From Corynebacterium appendicis CIP 107643 (GTDB taxonomy: Bacteria > Actinomycetota > Actinomycetes > Mycobacteriales > Mycobacteriaceae), in the NCBI RefSeq assembly GCF_030408415.1, contig NZ_CP046976.1, forward strand, positions 682,001-746,000: a stretch of DNA of 64,000 bases, written 5' to 3'. Positions 45,748-53,287 of this stretch are shown here, piece after piece; the stretch's first letter is position 1, and every line of letters begins with the position of its first letter. The position numbers and the translations under genes were made by a program. Below the pieces are notes generated by a model that saw nothing but the letters and a program-made list of their open reading frames with translations, had not been told where the DNA came from and did no database searches.

Positions 45748-46500
45748 ATGGCGCGCACGAGAATGGACGGGCAGGTATTGGCGCAGTCGGACACCGACAT
45801 GCCGTTGAGCTCAGCGCTTGTCTTGTTCGCAGCCTCAGTTCTGGTGGTGGTCGTGATCATCGGTGTGATGCTGATTAGGGAAAACCGCAAAAAGAATAAG
45901 GCTGGCAGGGCCTTCGCGGACACGCACGGGCAGCGCGCGGGGGCATTAATCGGAGAGACCGACCGGATTATCCGGGGGATCCGCTCGCCGCTTTTGCCGC
46001 TGAATGCGCGGGCTAATTGGGATCAAGTGAAGCAGGAATTCGCGGATGATCCGCGGTCGGTCACGGCGATCGAGAAAATCTACGCCACCTACGACAACGT
46101 CCGATACGTGGCGGGGATTGAGGGAGGGGACGTCGGGTGCCGTCGTCAAGCGGTCAACGAGCTGATGACTGAAGTCCGCACGGTCAACGCCCAACCTGTG
46201 TTCCGCGATATCGCGGCGTTGCGCGGGAAGGAGGCCGCGCCGACCTTCGTCGAGGACTATGTGCGTGTGGTGCACTCCGTCGGCAGGTTTTCGAGAATGC
46301 GTTTCGGTGAGGTGCCGGTGACGATCACGAGCCGGGAATTCCGCCCCGCCGCCGGTGTGGGCGGGTTCGTGCCCGCCGGCGCGGCGTGGAATAGAACCGT
46401 GAAATACAAGGCGAAGTGGCTGGTCGACCCGGACGGGCTGCTGAGGCCGTGCACGGAAGCGCAGGTCTACCGACGGTGGCGGAGGGGAGTGGAGCGATGA
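45748..46500 (+). CDS. Hypothetical single-span membrane protein, 250 residues
   Basis: One N-terminal helix (about residues 22–43, SALVLFAASVLVVVVIIGVMLI) precedes a cytoplasmic domain of about 205 residues. ATG codons at 45748, 45763 and 45799 are possible; none has a clear ribosome binding site. The segment TDRIIRGIRSPLLPLNARANWDQVKQEF matches TDRLIHQLRSPLAAGMVEQWNQAKQAL in the next protein, so the two are paralogues. The family is not recognised. The overlap of its stop with the next start (ATGA) makes a two-gene operon. Confidence 0.65.
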   Translation: MARTRMDGQVLAQSDTDMPLSSALVLFAASVLVVVVIIGVMLIRENRKKNKAGRAFADTHGQRAGALIGETDRIIRGIRSPLLPLNARANWDQVKQEFADDPRSVTAIEKIYATYDNVRYVAGIEGGDVGCRRQAVNELMTEVRTVNAQPVFRDIAALRGKEAAPTFVEDYVRVVHSVGRFSRMRFGEVPVTITSREFRPAAGVGGFVPAGAAWNRTVKYKAKWLVDPDGLLRPCTEAQVYRRWRRGVER

Positions 46501-47276
46501 TCGAGACTGTTTCTGAATGGGCGCCCGTTGCCGTTGTCGGCGTGCTGATCGTCGCCGGCATCGTCGCGTTGATCCGGTACCTGAATCCGAATATCAGCCA
46601 GACCGCGCGCGGGGGTATCGAGGCGTACACCGAACCCATCATTCCGCGTGACGATGCCTTGTACCGCCGCGCTGTCAACTCCGTTCCTGCGACTGACCGG
46701 CTGATCCACCAATTGCGCTCGCCGCTGGCCGCAGGCATGGTCGAGCAGTGGAATCAGGCGAAGCAGGCGCTCACGCCGCTGCCAGAAGGCGGCAACAGCA
46801 GCGCCAAAGCGACCGGCCCGATGCGGGCGGCACGGAGGATCGACAGAATGTCGCGGCGCGTTGCAGTGCTCGCCGCGGCGGAAAATGGCGACGAGGACGC
46901 GCGGTTGACCATCGTCGACGATCTGCTGGAGGACCTTGCCTTCGCGTACGATTCCTGCTCGCTGGACGACACAAAGCGTGTCCCGGTGCGCGACGGCATT
47001 GTCGCGGTGACGCGCCGGGCGCGGGCGCTGAAGGGCGACCTTGTGTCGCCGCAGTTCTTCCAGATCTTCATGGGGATCTGCGCCGAATACGCGGCGGTCA
47101 TGCGGGAGGCGCGGCCTGTGTTCAGATTCATCAAGAAGGACATCGACTATTCGCCACCCGACTTCAGCAGCGAGTTGTGGGTTTTCGGCACAGGCATCGA
47201 CGGTCTCGTGCCGTGGCTGCACGCCTATGCAGTCAACGAGCAGATCGAGTTCCGCAACCGCAGCAGCACTAGCTAG
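46497..47276 (+). CDS. Hypothetical single-span membrane protein, 259 residues, paralogue of the preceding
   Basis: One N-terminal helix (about 12–33, VAVVGVLIVAGIVALI) and a soluble domain with DRLIHQLRSPLA near residue 75, an Asp-rich middle (DDLLEDLAFAYDSCSLDD) and a conserved ending YSPPDFSSELWVFGTGIDGLV. The helix-plus-domain layout and the shared TDR-x-I-x2-x-RSPL block tie it to the gene before. It starts at the ATGA overlap and its end overlaps the convergent pth gene by 4 nt. Function unknown; a membrane-anchored pair acting together is plausible. Confidence 0.65.
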   Translation: MIETVSEWAPVAVVGVLIVAGIVALIRYLNPNISQTARGGIEAYTEPIIPRDDALYRRAVNSVPATDRLIHQLRSPLAAGMVEQWNQAKQALTPLPEGGNSSAKATGPMRAARRIDRMSRRVAVLAAAENGDEDARLTIVDDLLEDLAFAYDSCSLDDTKRVPVRDGIVAVTRRARALKGDLVSPQFFQIFMGICAEYAAVMREARPVFRFIKKDIDYSPPDFSSELWVFGTGIDGLVPWLHAYAVNEQIEFRNRSSTS

Positions 47277-47878
47277 CGCGCGTGGATCTGGTTCTGCGCG
47301 CGCTGCAGGCCTTCCTCAACCACGAGGCGCGCGGCGTCCGCGGCGGTGGCGATCCGCTCGTCCAGCCCCTCGTCATCGACGGGGCTGAGCACCCATTCGG
47401 GGACCGGCATGCCCTTCGGCGGGCGGCCGATGCCGATGCGCACGCGGATGTAGTCGCGGGTTCCCAGCTGCTCAGTCAGAGACTTCAGGCCGTTGTGCCC
47501 GTTCTCGTTCCCGCCCTGCTTGATGCGGACTTTCCCGGCAGGCATGTCGAGTTCGTCGTGGAGGACGATGATGCGCTCGGGCGGAATCTCAAGCTTCTCC
47601 GCCACCGGAGCAACGCCTTCGCCGCTGTTGTTCATGAAGGTCGTCGACCGCAGCGCGAGGGCAGTCGTGTCCGGCACCAGCACGCCCTGGGCTTTGAAGG
47701 AGGGCAGGGGGCGCAGGGCTTGTCCGTCGATAAGCATGTCCTGCGCCATGTAGCCCACGTTGTGGCGGGTGGCGGCATATTTCGCGCCGGGGTTGCCCAG
47801 ACCTACGATGAGCCAGTCAGCGTCGAGGTCGGGTTCGTGCTGGCGGGGTGCGAAAAGGGCGCGGATTTTGTCGAACAC
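47273..47878 (-). CDS. pth: Peptidyl-tRNA hydrolase (first of two)
   Basis: This 201-residue enzyme frees tRNA from peptidyl-tRNA that drops off ribosomes. It shows VGLGNPGAKYAATRHNVGYM (catalytic Asn and His), FMNNSGEGV and HDELDMPAGKVRIKQGG with the aspartate. A 20-residue N-terminal extension (MFDKIRALFAPRQHEP) is not seen in the other copy. GTG start at 47878, with TAGACT 7 nt upstream. A second pth lies 1 kb away on the same strand. Confidence 0.92.
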   Translation of the reverse strand: MFDKIRALFAPRQHEPDLDADWLIVGLGNPGAKYAATRHNVGYMAQDMLIDGQALRPLPSFKAQGVLVPDTTALALRSTTFMNNSGEGVAPVAEKLEIPPERIIVLHDELDMPAGKVRIKQGGNENGHNGLKSLTEQLGTRDYIRVRIGIGRPPKGMPVPEWVLSPVDDEGLDERIATAADAARLVVEEGLQRAQNQIHAR

Positions 47879-47885
47879 GCAGCCC

Positions 47886-47911
47886 AGTCTAAGTCAGCGC
47901 TCCGCTAGAGT
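47886..47911. promoter_or_regulatory. Divergent -10 boxes between pth and the nitronate monooxygenase gene
   Basis: On the minus strand TAGACT (47886–47891) ends 7 nt before the pth GTG. On the plus strand TAGAGT (47906–47911) ends 7 nt before the ATG at 47919. Both genes would make leaderless mRNAs from the 40-bp gap. Confidence 0.5.
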
Positions 47912-47918
47912 GGCCACC

Positions 47919-48869
47919 ATGCCACCAGAACTTCCCGCCCGTCTGCCCCGCGTGATCGCCGCCCCCATGGCGGGTGGCCCGAGTACGCCGGAACTCGTGA
48001 ACGCTGTCGGTTTCGGCTTCCTCGCGTGGGGGACGTGCACGCTCGAGCACGCGCGCGAGGAGCTTTCGCATATCGACGAACCCTTCGGCATCAACCTCTT
48101 CTACCCCCAACGGGAAACCCCGCGCCGGGAAGACTTGGAAGCAGTCGCGGCTGAGCTTAACGCGGAGATCCCTGAGCCGGATTACACCTTCGGCTTCCAC
48201 GAGAAGCTCAACCTCGCGCTCGCCGACGGCCGCGCGGCGATCATTTCGTGCACCTTCGGCTGTTTCACTGAAGAAGAATTCCGCCGCATCCACGATGCCG
48301 GCATCCAGGCGTGGGTGACAGTGACGAACGAGGTCGACGCGCTCAAGGCAGCCGAACTCGGCGCCGACGGTGTGATCGTGCAGGGCCCGAAGGCCGGCGG
48401 CCACCGCTCCACGTGGAGGATCACCGAAGAGCCCGACGGGCGCGACCTGGAGCAACTGCTCAGCGGCATTTTCCGCCACGTCAACATCCCGATCATCGCC
48501 GCCGGCGGCGCCCGCACTGCTGAGGATGTCGAGCGCCTTATCGAGTGGGGCGCGAACTCCGTCGCCTGCGGCAGCGCATTCCTGCTTGCCGACGAAGCCG
48601 GCACCTCCGAAAACAACCGCGCCACCTTACGAGCCGGCGGGACCTCTGTGTCCACCCGCGCCTTCTCCGGCCGCTACGCCCGCGGCGTGGAAACCCGCTT
48701 CACCCGCGAGCACGACGATCTTCCCCCGCTGTACCCGCAGCTAAACGCCATGCAGAAACCGCTGCGCAATGATCCCGACCACGGCTACTGCCTCGTCGGC
48801 GACGATTTCGCCGGCAAACTCCACGAAGGTCCCGCCGCGGAGATCGAGGCCAAGCTGCTGGGGCGTTAG
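47919..48869 (+). CDS. Nitronate monooxygenase (2-nitropropane dioxygenase family)
   Basis: This 316-residue FMN TIM-barrel oxidises alkyl nitronates such as propionate-3-nitronate. It has RVIAAPMAGGPSTPELV at the start, GADGVIVQGPKAGGHRS with the catalytic-type histidine and the phosphate loop PIIAAGGARTAEDVERLIEWGA. These are the class I NMO motifs; the group detoxifies nitronates. It lies between two pth genes that are read in the opposite direction, an arrangement I also associate with C. glutamicum relatives. Confidence 0.85.
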   Translation: MPPELPARLPRVIAAPMAGGPSTPELVNAVGFGFLAWGTCTLEHAREELSHIDEPFGINLFYPQRETPRREDLEAVAAELNAEIPEPDYTFGFHEKLNLALADGRAAIISCTFGCFTEEEFRRIHDAGIQAWVTVTNEVDALKAAELGADGVIVQGPKAGGHRSTWRITEEPDGRDLEQLLSGIFRHVNIPIIAAGGARTAEDVERLIEWGANSVACGSAFLLADEAGTSENNRATLRAGGTSVSTRAFSGRYARGVETRFTREHDDLPPLYPQLNAMQKPLRNDPDHGYCLVGDDFAGKLHEGPAAEIEAKLLGR

Positions 48870-48876
48870 CTACGCG

Positions 48877-49440
48877 CTACGAGAGAGCGGCGATGAGTTC
48901 GTCGGCCGCGTCGGCAAGCGTGATGGGCAGCTCGGCTGCTTCCTGCTTGCTGAAGGGCTTGAGCACGTAATCGGCGGGGGCTTGGCGGCCGGGTGGGCGT
49001 CCGATGCCCACGGCGAGACGGTTGTAGTTCGGGGTGGCCAACGACTTGGTCACGGACTTCAGCCCGTTGTGGCCGTGGTCGCCGCCGCCGAGGCGGAGTT
49101 TGACCGTGCCGAAGTCGAGGTCGAGCTCGTCGTAAATGAGATAAATATCGGCGGGCTTGACACCGTAATAGCTGGCGAGGGCTTTCACCGGGCCGCCGGA
49201 GACATTCATGAAGCTGCGGGTGCGGGCGAGAATCGTCCGGCGGCCGGTGAGACGGCCGGCGGTGAGCTCGGCGACTTCGGTGTTCGTCTTCTTGTGCACG
49301 CTCAACTGCGCCGGCATCGGAGTGGTGCGGTCGAGCAGCTCTTCGATCACCATCACTCCCGCATTGTGGCGGGTCTGTGCGTAGATCGTCCCGGGATTGC
49401 CCAGGCCGACGATGAGAACTGGCGAAGAATCGGAAGTCAC
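48877..49440 (-). CDS. pth: Peptidyl-tRNA hydrolase (second of two)
   Basis: This 187-residue enzyme carries LIVGLGNPGTIYAQTRHNAG, SFMNVSGGPV and YDELDLDFGTVKLRLGGGDHGHNGL, the complete catalytic set (Asn, His, Asp). It lacks the N-terminal extension of the copy at 47273 and is closer in context to rplY, as in mycobacteria (pth–rplY). GTG start at 49440 with TAGACT 8 nt upstream. Having two intact copies suggests either dosage or a division of labour. Confidence 0.92.
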   Translation of the reverse strand: MTSDSSPVLIVGLGNPGTIYAQTRHNAGVMVIEELLDRTTPMPAQLSVHKKTNTEVAELTAGRLTGRRTILARTRSFMNVSGGPVKALASYYGVKPADIYLIYDELDLDFGTVKLRLGGGDHGHNGLKSVTKSLATPNYNRLAVGIGRPPGRQAPADYVLKPFSKQEAAELPITLADAADELIAALS

Positions 49441-49448
49441 GAGAATCG

Positions 49449-49454
49449 AGTCTA
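49449..49454 (-). promoter_or_regulatory. Candidate -10 box TAGACT before the second pth
   Basis: Read on the minus strand TAGACT ends 8 nt before the GTG at 49440. It is the same hexamer as that of the first pth and overlaps the 3' end of the tetR relic. Confidence 0.45.
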
Positions 49455-49545
49455 CTTACCGTGGCTCAGGTCGCGCGGGCCTTCAATCCCCTCGAGGAAG
49501 AGGTCGATGAGTCGCTCCTGAATGCGAGGCGCTGTGGCATTGATG
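49452..49545 (-). pseudogene. C-terminal relic of a TetR-family regulator
   Basis: The last 28 codons read ATAPRIQERLIDLFLEGI and end in SHGK, the usual end of TetR regulators (an R-L-x-x-L-F-x-x-G-I helix). Upstream of about 49545 the frame turns into the reverse complement of a permease gene. Only the 3' end survives. Together with the plus-strand relic it marks a deletion between two divergent genes. Confidence 0.55.
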
Positions 49546-49950
49546 ATCGATGAATCCGGTAGCGGGCGAGAGGCGATCGCCAAGGCAAACGGGACGTTGA
49601 CGGGCAGCTTCGCTATGGAGTGGCTCGCTATCTCCGCCGGTATTTTGGCTACCTCGATGCTTACTGCGGGACTCGGGGCGCTCATGGGCGTTCCCGGCGT
49701 GGGTATCGGTGCCGTCTTGACGATCTTCCTGGCGAACCCCCTGTCCGGCTTGTCGACGGGTCCGTGGCTGCTGCCGTCGGGGTGGTCCACCCTGGGCCAG
49801 TGGATGCCGATCGGTGCGACCGGCCACCTCGTCCGCTCGCTGTCGTTCTTTGACGGTGGCGGGGCAGGGGCTGCCTGGTGGGTGCTCGCCCTGTGGATCG
49901 TCACGGGACTGGTGCTTCTTTCTGTCGCTCGTCCAGAGCGGAAACAATAA
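49546..49950 (+). pseudogene. C-terminal relic of an ABC-type or related permease
   Basis: About 130 codons from EAIAKANGTLTGSFAMEWLA run through four hydrophobic segments and end RPERKQ with a stop at 49950. The layout (long first helix, GVPGVGIGAVLTIFLANPLSG, a QWMPIGATGHLVRS loop and a last helix) matches the C-terminal membrane half of ABC-2-like permeases found near TetR genes in corynebacteria. No start with a ribosome binding site exists; the nearest ATG codons are in the junction. It is most likely non-functional. Confidence 0.5.
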
Positions 49951-49964
49951 AGATACAAATAGAG

Positions 49965-50003
49965 AAACGGCCGGCGACCCCGCGGTGGGGTGGCCGGCCG
50001 TTT
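49965..50003 (-). terminator. Rho-independent terminator of rplY (possibly bidirectional)
   Basis: Arms AAACGGCCGGCGACCCC and GGGGTGGCCGGCCGTTT pair with one mismatch around a GCGGT loop. On the minus strand the hairpin is followed by a T-rich stretch (CTCTATTTGTATCTTT), so it ends rplY transcription. Confidence 0.85.
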
Positions 50004-50026
50004 AGCCGTTGGCGCCGATAAGCGAT

Positions 50027-50692
50027 TTACTCCTCGGAGGTGCCCTCGCCCTCGCCGTCAGCCGGTGCCTCGTCCGCGGACTCGGCGCCAGCCTCAGCGC
50101 CGCCTTCCTCAGCCTCTTCAGCAGCAGCCTCGACCTCTTCGTCAACCTGCTGGTAGGTGACATTGATGGCCAGGTACTCCGGATCGGTGATGAGCTCGGC
50201 GCCCTCCGGCAGCGGCAGATCGCCGGCGAGGATCTGGTCGCCGATCTCCTTGCCCTCGATGGACACGGTGATCTCGTCCGGAATGTTCAGCGCGTCGACC
50301 TCGATCTCGACAACGTCGATCTCCTGCAGGACCACAGCATCCGGGGCAGCCTCGCCCTCGTAGACGACCGGGACCTCGACGGTTACCTTTTCGCCGCGCT
50401 TGACGCCGAAGAGGTCGATGTGGTCGATGTTCAGGGTCAGGACGTTCTGGTCGACGTGCTTGACCATCGCGAGGTTCTTGTCGCCCTCAACCTCGAGTTC
50501 GAGAATGGCGTTGGTGCCGTCGTTGCGCACGAGAGCGGTGATCTCGAGGATGTCCACGTGGAAGTGGATGTTGTCCTCGCCGTTGCTGTACAGAACGCCC
50601 GGGACGCGGCCCGCGGCGCGCAGGCGGCGAGCGGAGCCCTTGCCGAACTCGTCGCGCTTGTCAGCCTGGATGGTCGGGAACTTATTCGCCAT
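50027..50692 (-). CDS. rplY: Ribosomal protein L25/general stress protein Ctc
   Basis: This 221-residue protein has the 5S rRNA-binding L25 domain (residues 1–95, RDEFGKGSARRLRAAGRVPGV), a TL5/Ctc C-terminal beta domain (about 95–185) and an acidic Ala/Glu tail of about 35 residues. GGAGAAAG precedes the ATG at 50692. The Ctc form is found in actinobacteria and firmicutes and binds 5S rRNA in the 50S subunit. It is the expected neighbour of pth and prsA, but here separated from both by relics and insertions. Confidence 0.95.
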   Translation of the reverse strand: MANKFPTIQADKRDEFGKGSARRLRAAGRVPGVLYSNGEDNIHFHVDILEITALVRNDGTNAILELEVEGDKNLAMVKHVDQNVLTLNIDHIDLFGVKRGEKVTVEVPVVYEGEAAPDAVVLQEIDVVEIEVDALNIPDEITVSIEGKEIGDQILAGDLPLPEGAELITDPEYLAINVTYQQVDEEVEAAAEEAEEGGAEAGAESADEAPADGEGEGTSEE

Positions 50693-50736
50693 GATGCTTT
50701 CTCCTTCTAGTGATGCTTAGATTCGATGAGCCACAG

Positions 50737-50783
50737 AAAAAGCCTGCGGCCACGTGTGCTCGTCGAGTGACCGCAGGCTTTTG
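50737..50783 (-). terminator. Rho-independent terminator between the MFS gene and rplY
   Basis: GCCTGCGG (50742–50749) pairs with CCGCAGGC (50771–50778) around a 21-nt loop, flanked by A5 on the left and T4 on the right. It faces both ways. On the minus strand it ends the MFS transcript and lies only 45 nt before the rplY start, so it might also act as a leader attenuator. Confidence 0.75.
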
Positions 50784-50905
50784 GGAGAAAAGTCTGTGAT
50801 AATTCATCGCGTCGATAACGGCCCTGCTTGCGCGAATCCGAGCAAGTGGGGTCCCTCGCCGAGACAGCTCATGAGATTAGCAGAGCGGGTAGGGCCGGAC
50901 CAAAC

Positions 50906-52285
50906 CTAGCGCTGCCAGATGAAATGGCCGGTGCGCTGCAGGTGTTCGTGGCCGGTGTCGAGAGGAATGCCGGCGCGCTCGCGGATACTCACAGCCACGG
51001 CGAGGCCGACGACGCTCGCGCCGACCAAGTAGGCGGTGATACCCCACGAGGAACCGGTGGCTTCATAGATCCAGGATGCGATGAACGGGGCGAAGGCGCC
51101 GCCGAGGATCGCGCCGATCGCGTAGGTGATCGAAGTGCCAGACGCGCGGACCGAGGCGGGGAAGAGCTCCGAATACAGCGCCGCGATCTGCCCGTAGGTG
51201 AAGCCGAGTGCCAGGGCGAGGAAGATCAGAGCAGCGTAAATCTTGCCCATCTCAGCTGTGTTCACCAGTGGGAAGAGAACGAAAGCGGCGATGATCTGGA
51301 TGACAAAACCGCCGACGAGGGTGGTCTTCCGCCCGAGCCGGTCGGAGAGCCAGCCGGTGAAGAATGTGGAGACCATCCAGACTGCCCCGGCGACGGTGAC
51401 GGCGAAGAGGATCGGCCCGCGCTCCATGGCCATTCCGTCCGGGTCGGTGGTGTAGTTCTGGATGTAGCCGCCGGTGGTCATGTATCCCAGCACGCTGTTC
51501 GCTGCGAAGAGAAGGGCGCCAGCGATGACGACGGGAGTGTAGTTTCGGAACAATGCGCCGATAGGATTGGAAGCTTGTCCAGCGGAAATCTCCGTCATTT
51601 CTTCGTAGACCGGGGATTCGTCCACGCCCTTGCGCACCCACCAGCCGAGCAGAACCAGCAGGGCGGAGAAGAGGAACGGCACGCGCCAGCCCCAGTCGAG
51701 GAAGGCGTCGCCCGGCGCGATGATATTCATCAGGTACAGCGCGCCGGACGACAGCAACAGGCCGGCAGGGGCGCCGATCTGCGGACCCGCGCCGAAGAGG
51801 CCGCGCTTGCCGTCCGGGGCGTGCTCGACGGCCAGAAGGACTGCCGAACCCCACTCGCCGCCGGCGGAAATGCCCTGCACCAGGCGCAGCAGAACGAGCA
51901 GGACGGGGGAGAGGACACCGATCGTCTCGTAGGTGGGAAGCAGGCCGATCAGGGTGGTGGCGCCCCCCATTGCCAGCAGCGTCACCATGAGCACAACGCG
52001 GCGGCCGAGCTTGTCCGCGAAATGCCCCGCCAAAAACGCGCCGAGCGGGCGGAACAGGAACGACAGCCCGACGGTGAGGAATGCGACTAAAGTGCCGCCG
52101 GCCGGACCCAGCGGGGCGAACATCGCGGCCTTGAACACCAGGCCGGCGGTGGCGGCGTAGAGAAAGAAGTCGTACCACTCGATGGCAGTGCCCACCGTCG
52201 TGGCTGCCACCACGCGGCGGCGTTCGGAGGTGAGGGAGGCGTCGTCGTTAAGCGGCGCGCTTGCTGCTTTCGGTGTTGAAACCAT
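50906..52285 (-). CDS. MFS transporter, metabolite:H+ symporter (MHS) type
   Basis: This 459-residue carrier of twelve helices has the MHS/ProP/ShiA signature: GTAIEWYDFFLYAATAGLVF in helix 1, FRPLGAFLAGHFADKLGRR, and QGISAGGEWGSAVLL in helix 4–5. Substrates of the family are compatible solutes, shikimate, citrate and dicarboxylates. TAAACT lies 8 nt before the ATG at 52285. It shares this 55-bp gap with a decayed pepO gene on the plus strand. Confidence 0.85.
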   Translation of the reverse strand: MVSTPKAASAPLNDDASLTSERRRVVAATTVGTAIEWYDFFLYAATAGLVFKAAMFAPLGPAGGTLVAFLTVGLSFLFRPLGAFLAGHFADKLGRRVVLMVTLLAMGGATTLIGLLPTYETIGVLSPVLLVLLRLVQGISAGGEWGSAVLLAVEHAPDGKRGLFGAGPQIGAPAGLLLSSGALYLMNIIAPGDAFLDWGWRVPFLFSALLVLLGWWVRKGVDESPVYEEMTEISAGQASNPIGALFRNYTPVVIAGALLFAANSVLGYMTTGGYIQNYTTDPDGMAMERGPILFAVTVAGAVWMVSTFFTGWLSDRLGRKTTLVGGFVIQIIAAFVLFPLVNTAEMGKIYAALIFLALALGFTYGQIAALYSELFPASVRASGTSITYAIGAILGGAFAPFIASWIYEATGSSWGITAYLVGASVVGLAVAVSIRERAGIPLDTGHEHLQRTGHFIWQR

Positions 52286-52293
52286 GCTTGCGA

Positions 52294-52299
52294 AGTTTA
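52294..52299 (-). promoter_or_regulatory. Candidate -10 box TAAACT before the MHS transporter gene
   Basis: Read on the minus strand, TAAACT ends 8 nt before the ATG at 52285, and no ribosome binding site is seen. Confidence 0.45.
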
Positions 52300-52340
52300 T
52301 GCGAAAGAGCGCGCACACCGCTCGAAAACGACAGAAACCA

Positions 52341-52547
52341 CGCCTCTTCCTGGCGTGGGCACGGGTGTGGCGCTCGAAGGCGCGCCCGGAGATGGCCGCC
52401 CAGCTGCTGGCCATCGACCCCCACTCGCCCAACGAGTTTCGCTGCAACGTGATCGCGGCCAACATCCCCGAGTTCTACGAGGCCTTCGAGGTGGACGAGG
52501 GATCCACGATGTGGATCGATCCGGCGAAGCGGGTGGCAATCTGGTGA
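52341..52547 (+). pseudogene. C-terminal relic of an M13-family metallopeptidase (PepO)
   Basis: The last 68 codons read LFLAWARVWRSKARPEMA, then LAIDPHSPNEFRCNVIAANI and end KRVAIW. This is the universal end of neprilysin/PepO peptidases (Y/F-x-W-A-x-x-W, DPHSPxEFR, and a final R-x-x-IW). About 570 residues including the HExxH zinc site are missing. Upstream lies the divergent MFS promoter. The stop is intact and overlaps the next gene's start, as in an ordinary operon. Confidence 0.8.
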
Positions 52548-53248
52548 GGAAACCGCTCGAACAGGGTTCGCTCGACGATTCCTACCCGGAAAACGTGCAG
52601 GGCGACGCCGACTTCAACGTCGGCGGCGTGGAGCGCCTCCTGCCGGACGAGCTGCAGCTGGAGCAGCTGGTCTCCTACATGGATGCGACCTACCCGCTCG
52701 AAGGCGAGCCGTCGGACAGGTACCTCGCGCTGCTGCCGGACCGGCTCACCCACGCGGCGATGCTCATGCTCGGTTCGGCCGTCGACCACGCCATGCCCGG
52801 TGTCGCCTACGCCGGCGGGGTGTCGGTGAGCGAGGTCGACCTGGGCGCTTTGTTCACCCCCTCCCACCCTTCCGGGGCATGGGCGGTGTCCTGCGCGGCG
52901 GGGCTCGGGCCGCAGGCCCGGGAGTTCCTCTGGCGCCCCGAGGTAGCTGGCGCCGCGGAGCTGTCGGGAACCACGATCCTCGACATCGCCGACCCCGCCG
53001 CAGCCGCTGCCGCGGTGCGCTCGGCCCGCGGTAGCGGCGCAACGCACGTGGTTCTGTGGGGGTTGGGCACGCTGCCCGACACGACGCTGCTGACCTTTCC
53101 GTCCGCCGAGGGGCAGGAGGCCACCGTGGTGCAAACCCGCGAGGAGTATGTCACCCGCGGCTGGATCTCCACCCGCACCCAGGCGCGCCGCCGAGTTCGC
53201 GACGCCGCAGATGTGCTGCGCTCTGCGGCTGGCCGGAACGCCGGGTGA
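52544..53248 (+). CDS. Hypothetical protein formerly downstream of pepO, 234 residues
   Basis: The GTG at 52544 overlaps the relic's stop (GTGA), so the gene was translationally coupled to pepO. The protein is soluble, with helical, acidic N-terminal residues and an alternating beta/alpha core (TTILDIADPAAAAAAVRSARGSG and THVVLWGLGTLPDTTLLTFPSA). I do not recognise a family. The frame is intact, but with the PepO gene gone it may have lost its promoter and its role. Confidence 0.6.
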   Translation: MRKPLEQGSLDDSYPENVQGDADFNVGGVERLLPDELQLEQLVSYMDATYPLEGEPSDRYLALLPDRLTHAAMLMLGSAVDHAMPGVAYAGGVSVSEVDLGALFTPSHPSGAWAVSCAAGLGPQAREFLWRPEVAGAAELSGTTILDIADPAAAAAAVRSARGSGATHVVLWGLGTLPDTTLLTFPSAEGQEATVVQTREEYVTRGWISTRTQARRRVRDAADVLRSAAGRNAG

Positions 53249-53256
53249 TCCCCGGG

Positions 53257-53283
53257 CGGCCCGGCTGTTTACTTTGCGGGCCG
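53257..53283. terminator. Possible hairpin between two convergent genes
   Basis: CGGCCCG (53257–53263) pairs perfectly with CGGGCCG (53277–53283) around a 13-nt loop, between the convergent genes ending at 53248 and 53288. No T run follows, so termination is uncertain. Confidence 0.35.
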
Positions 53284-53287
53284 GCCG

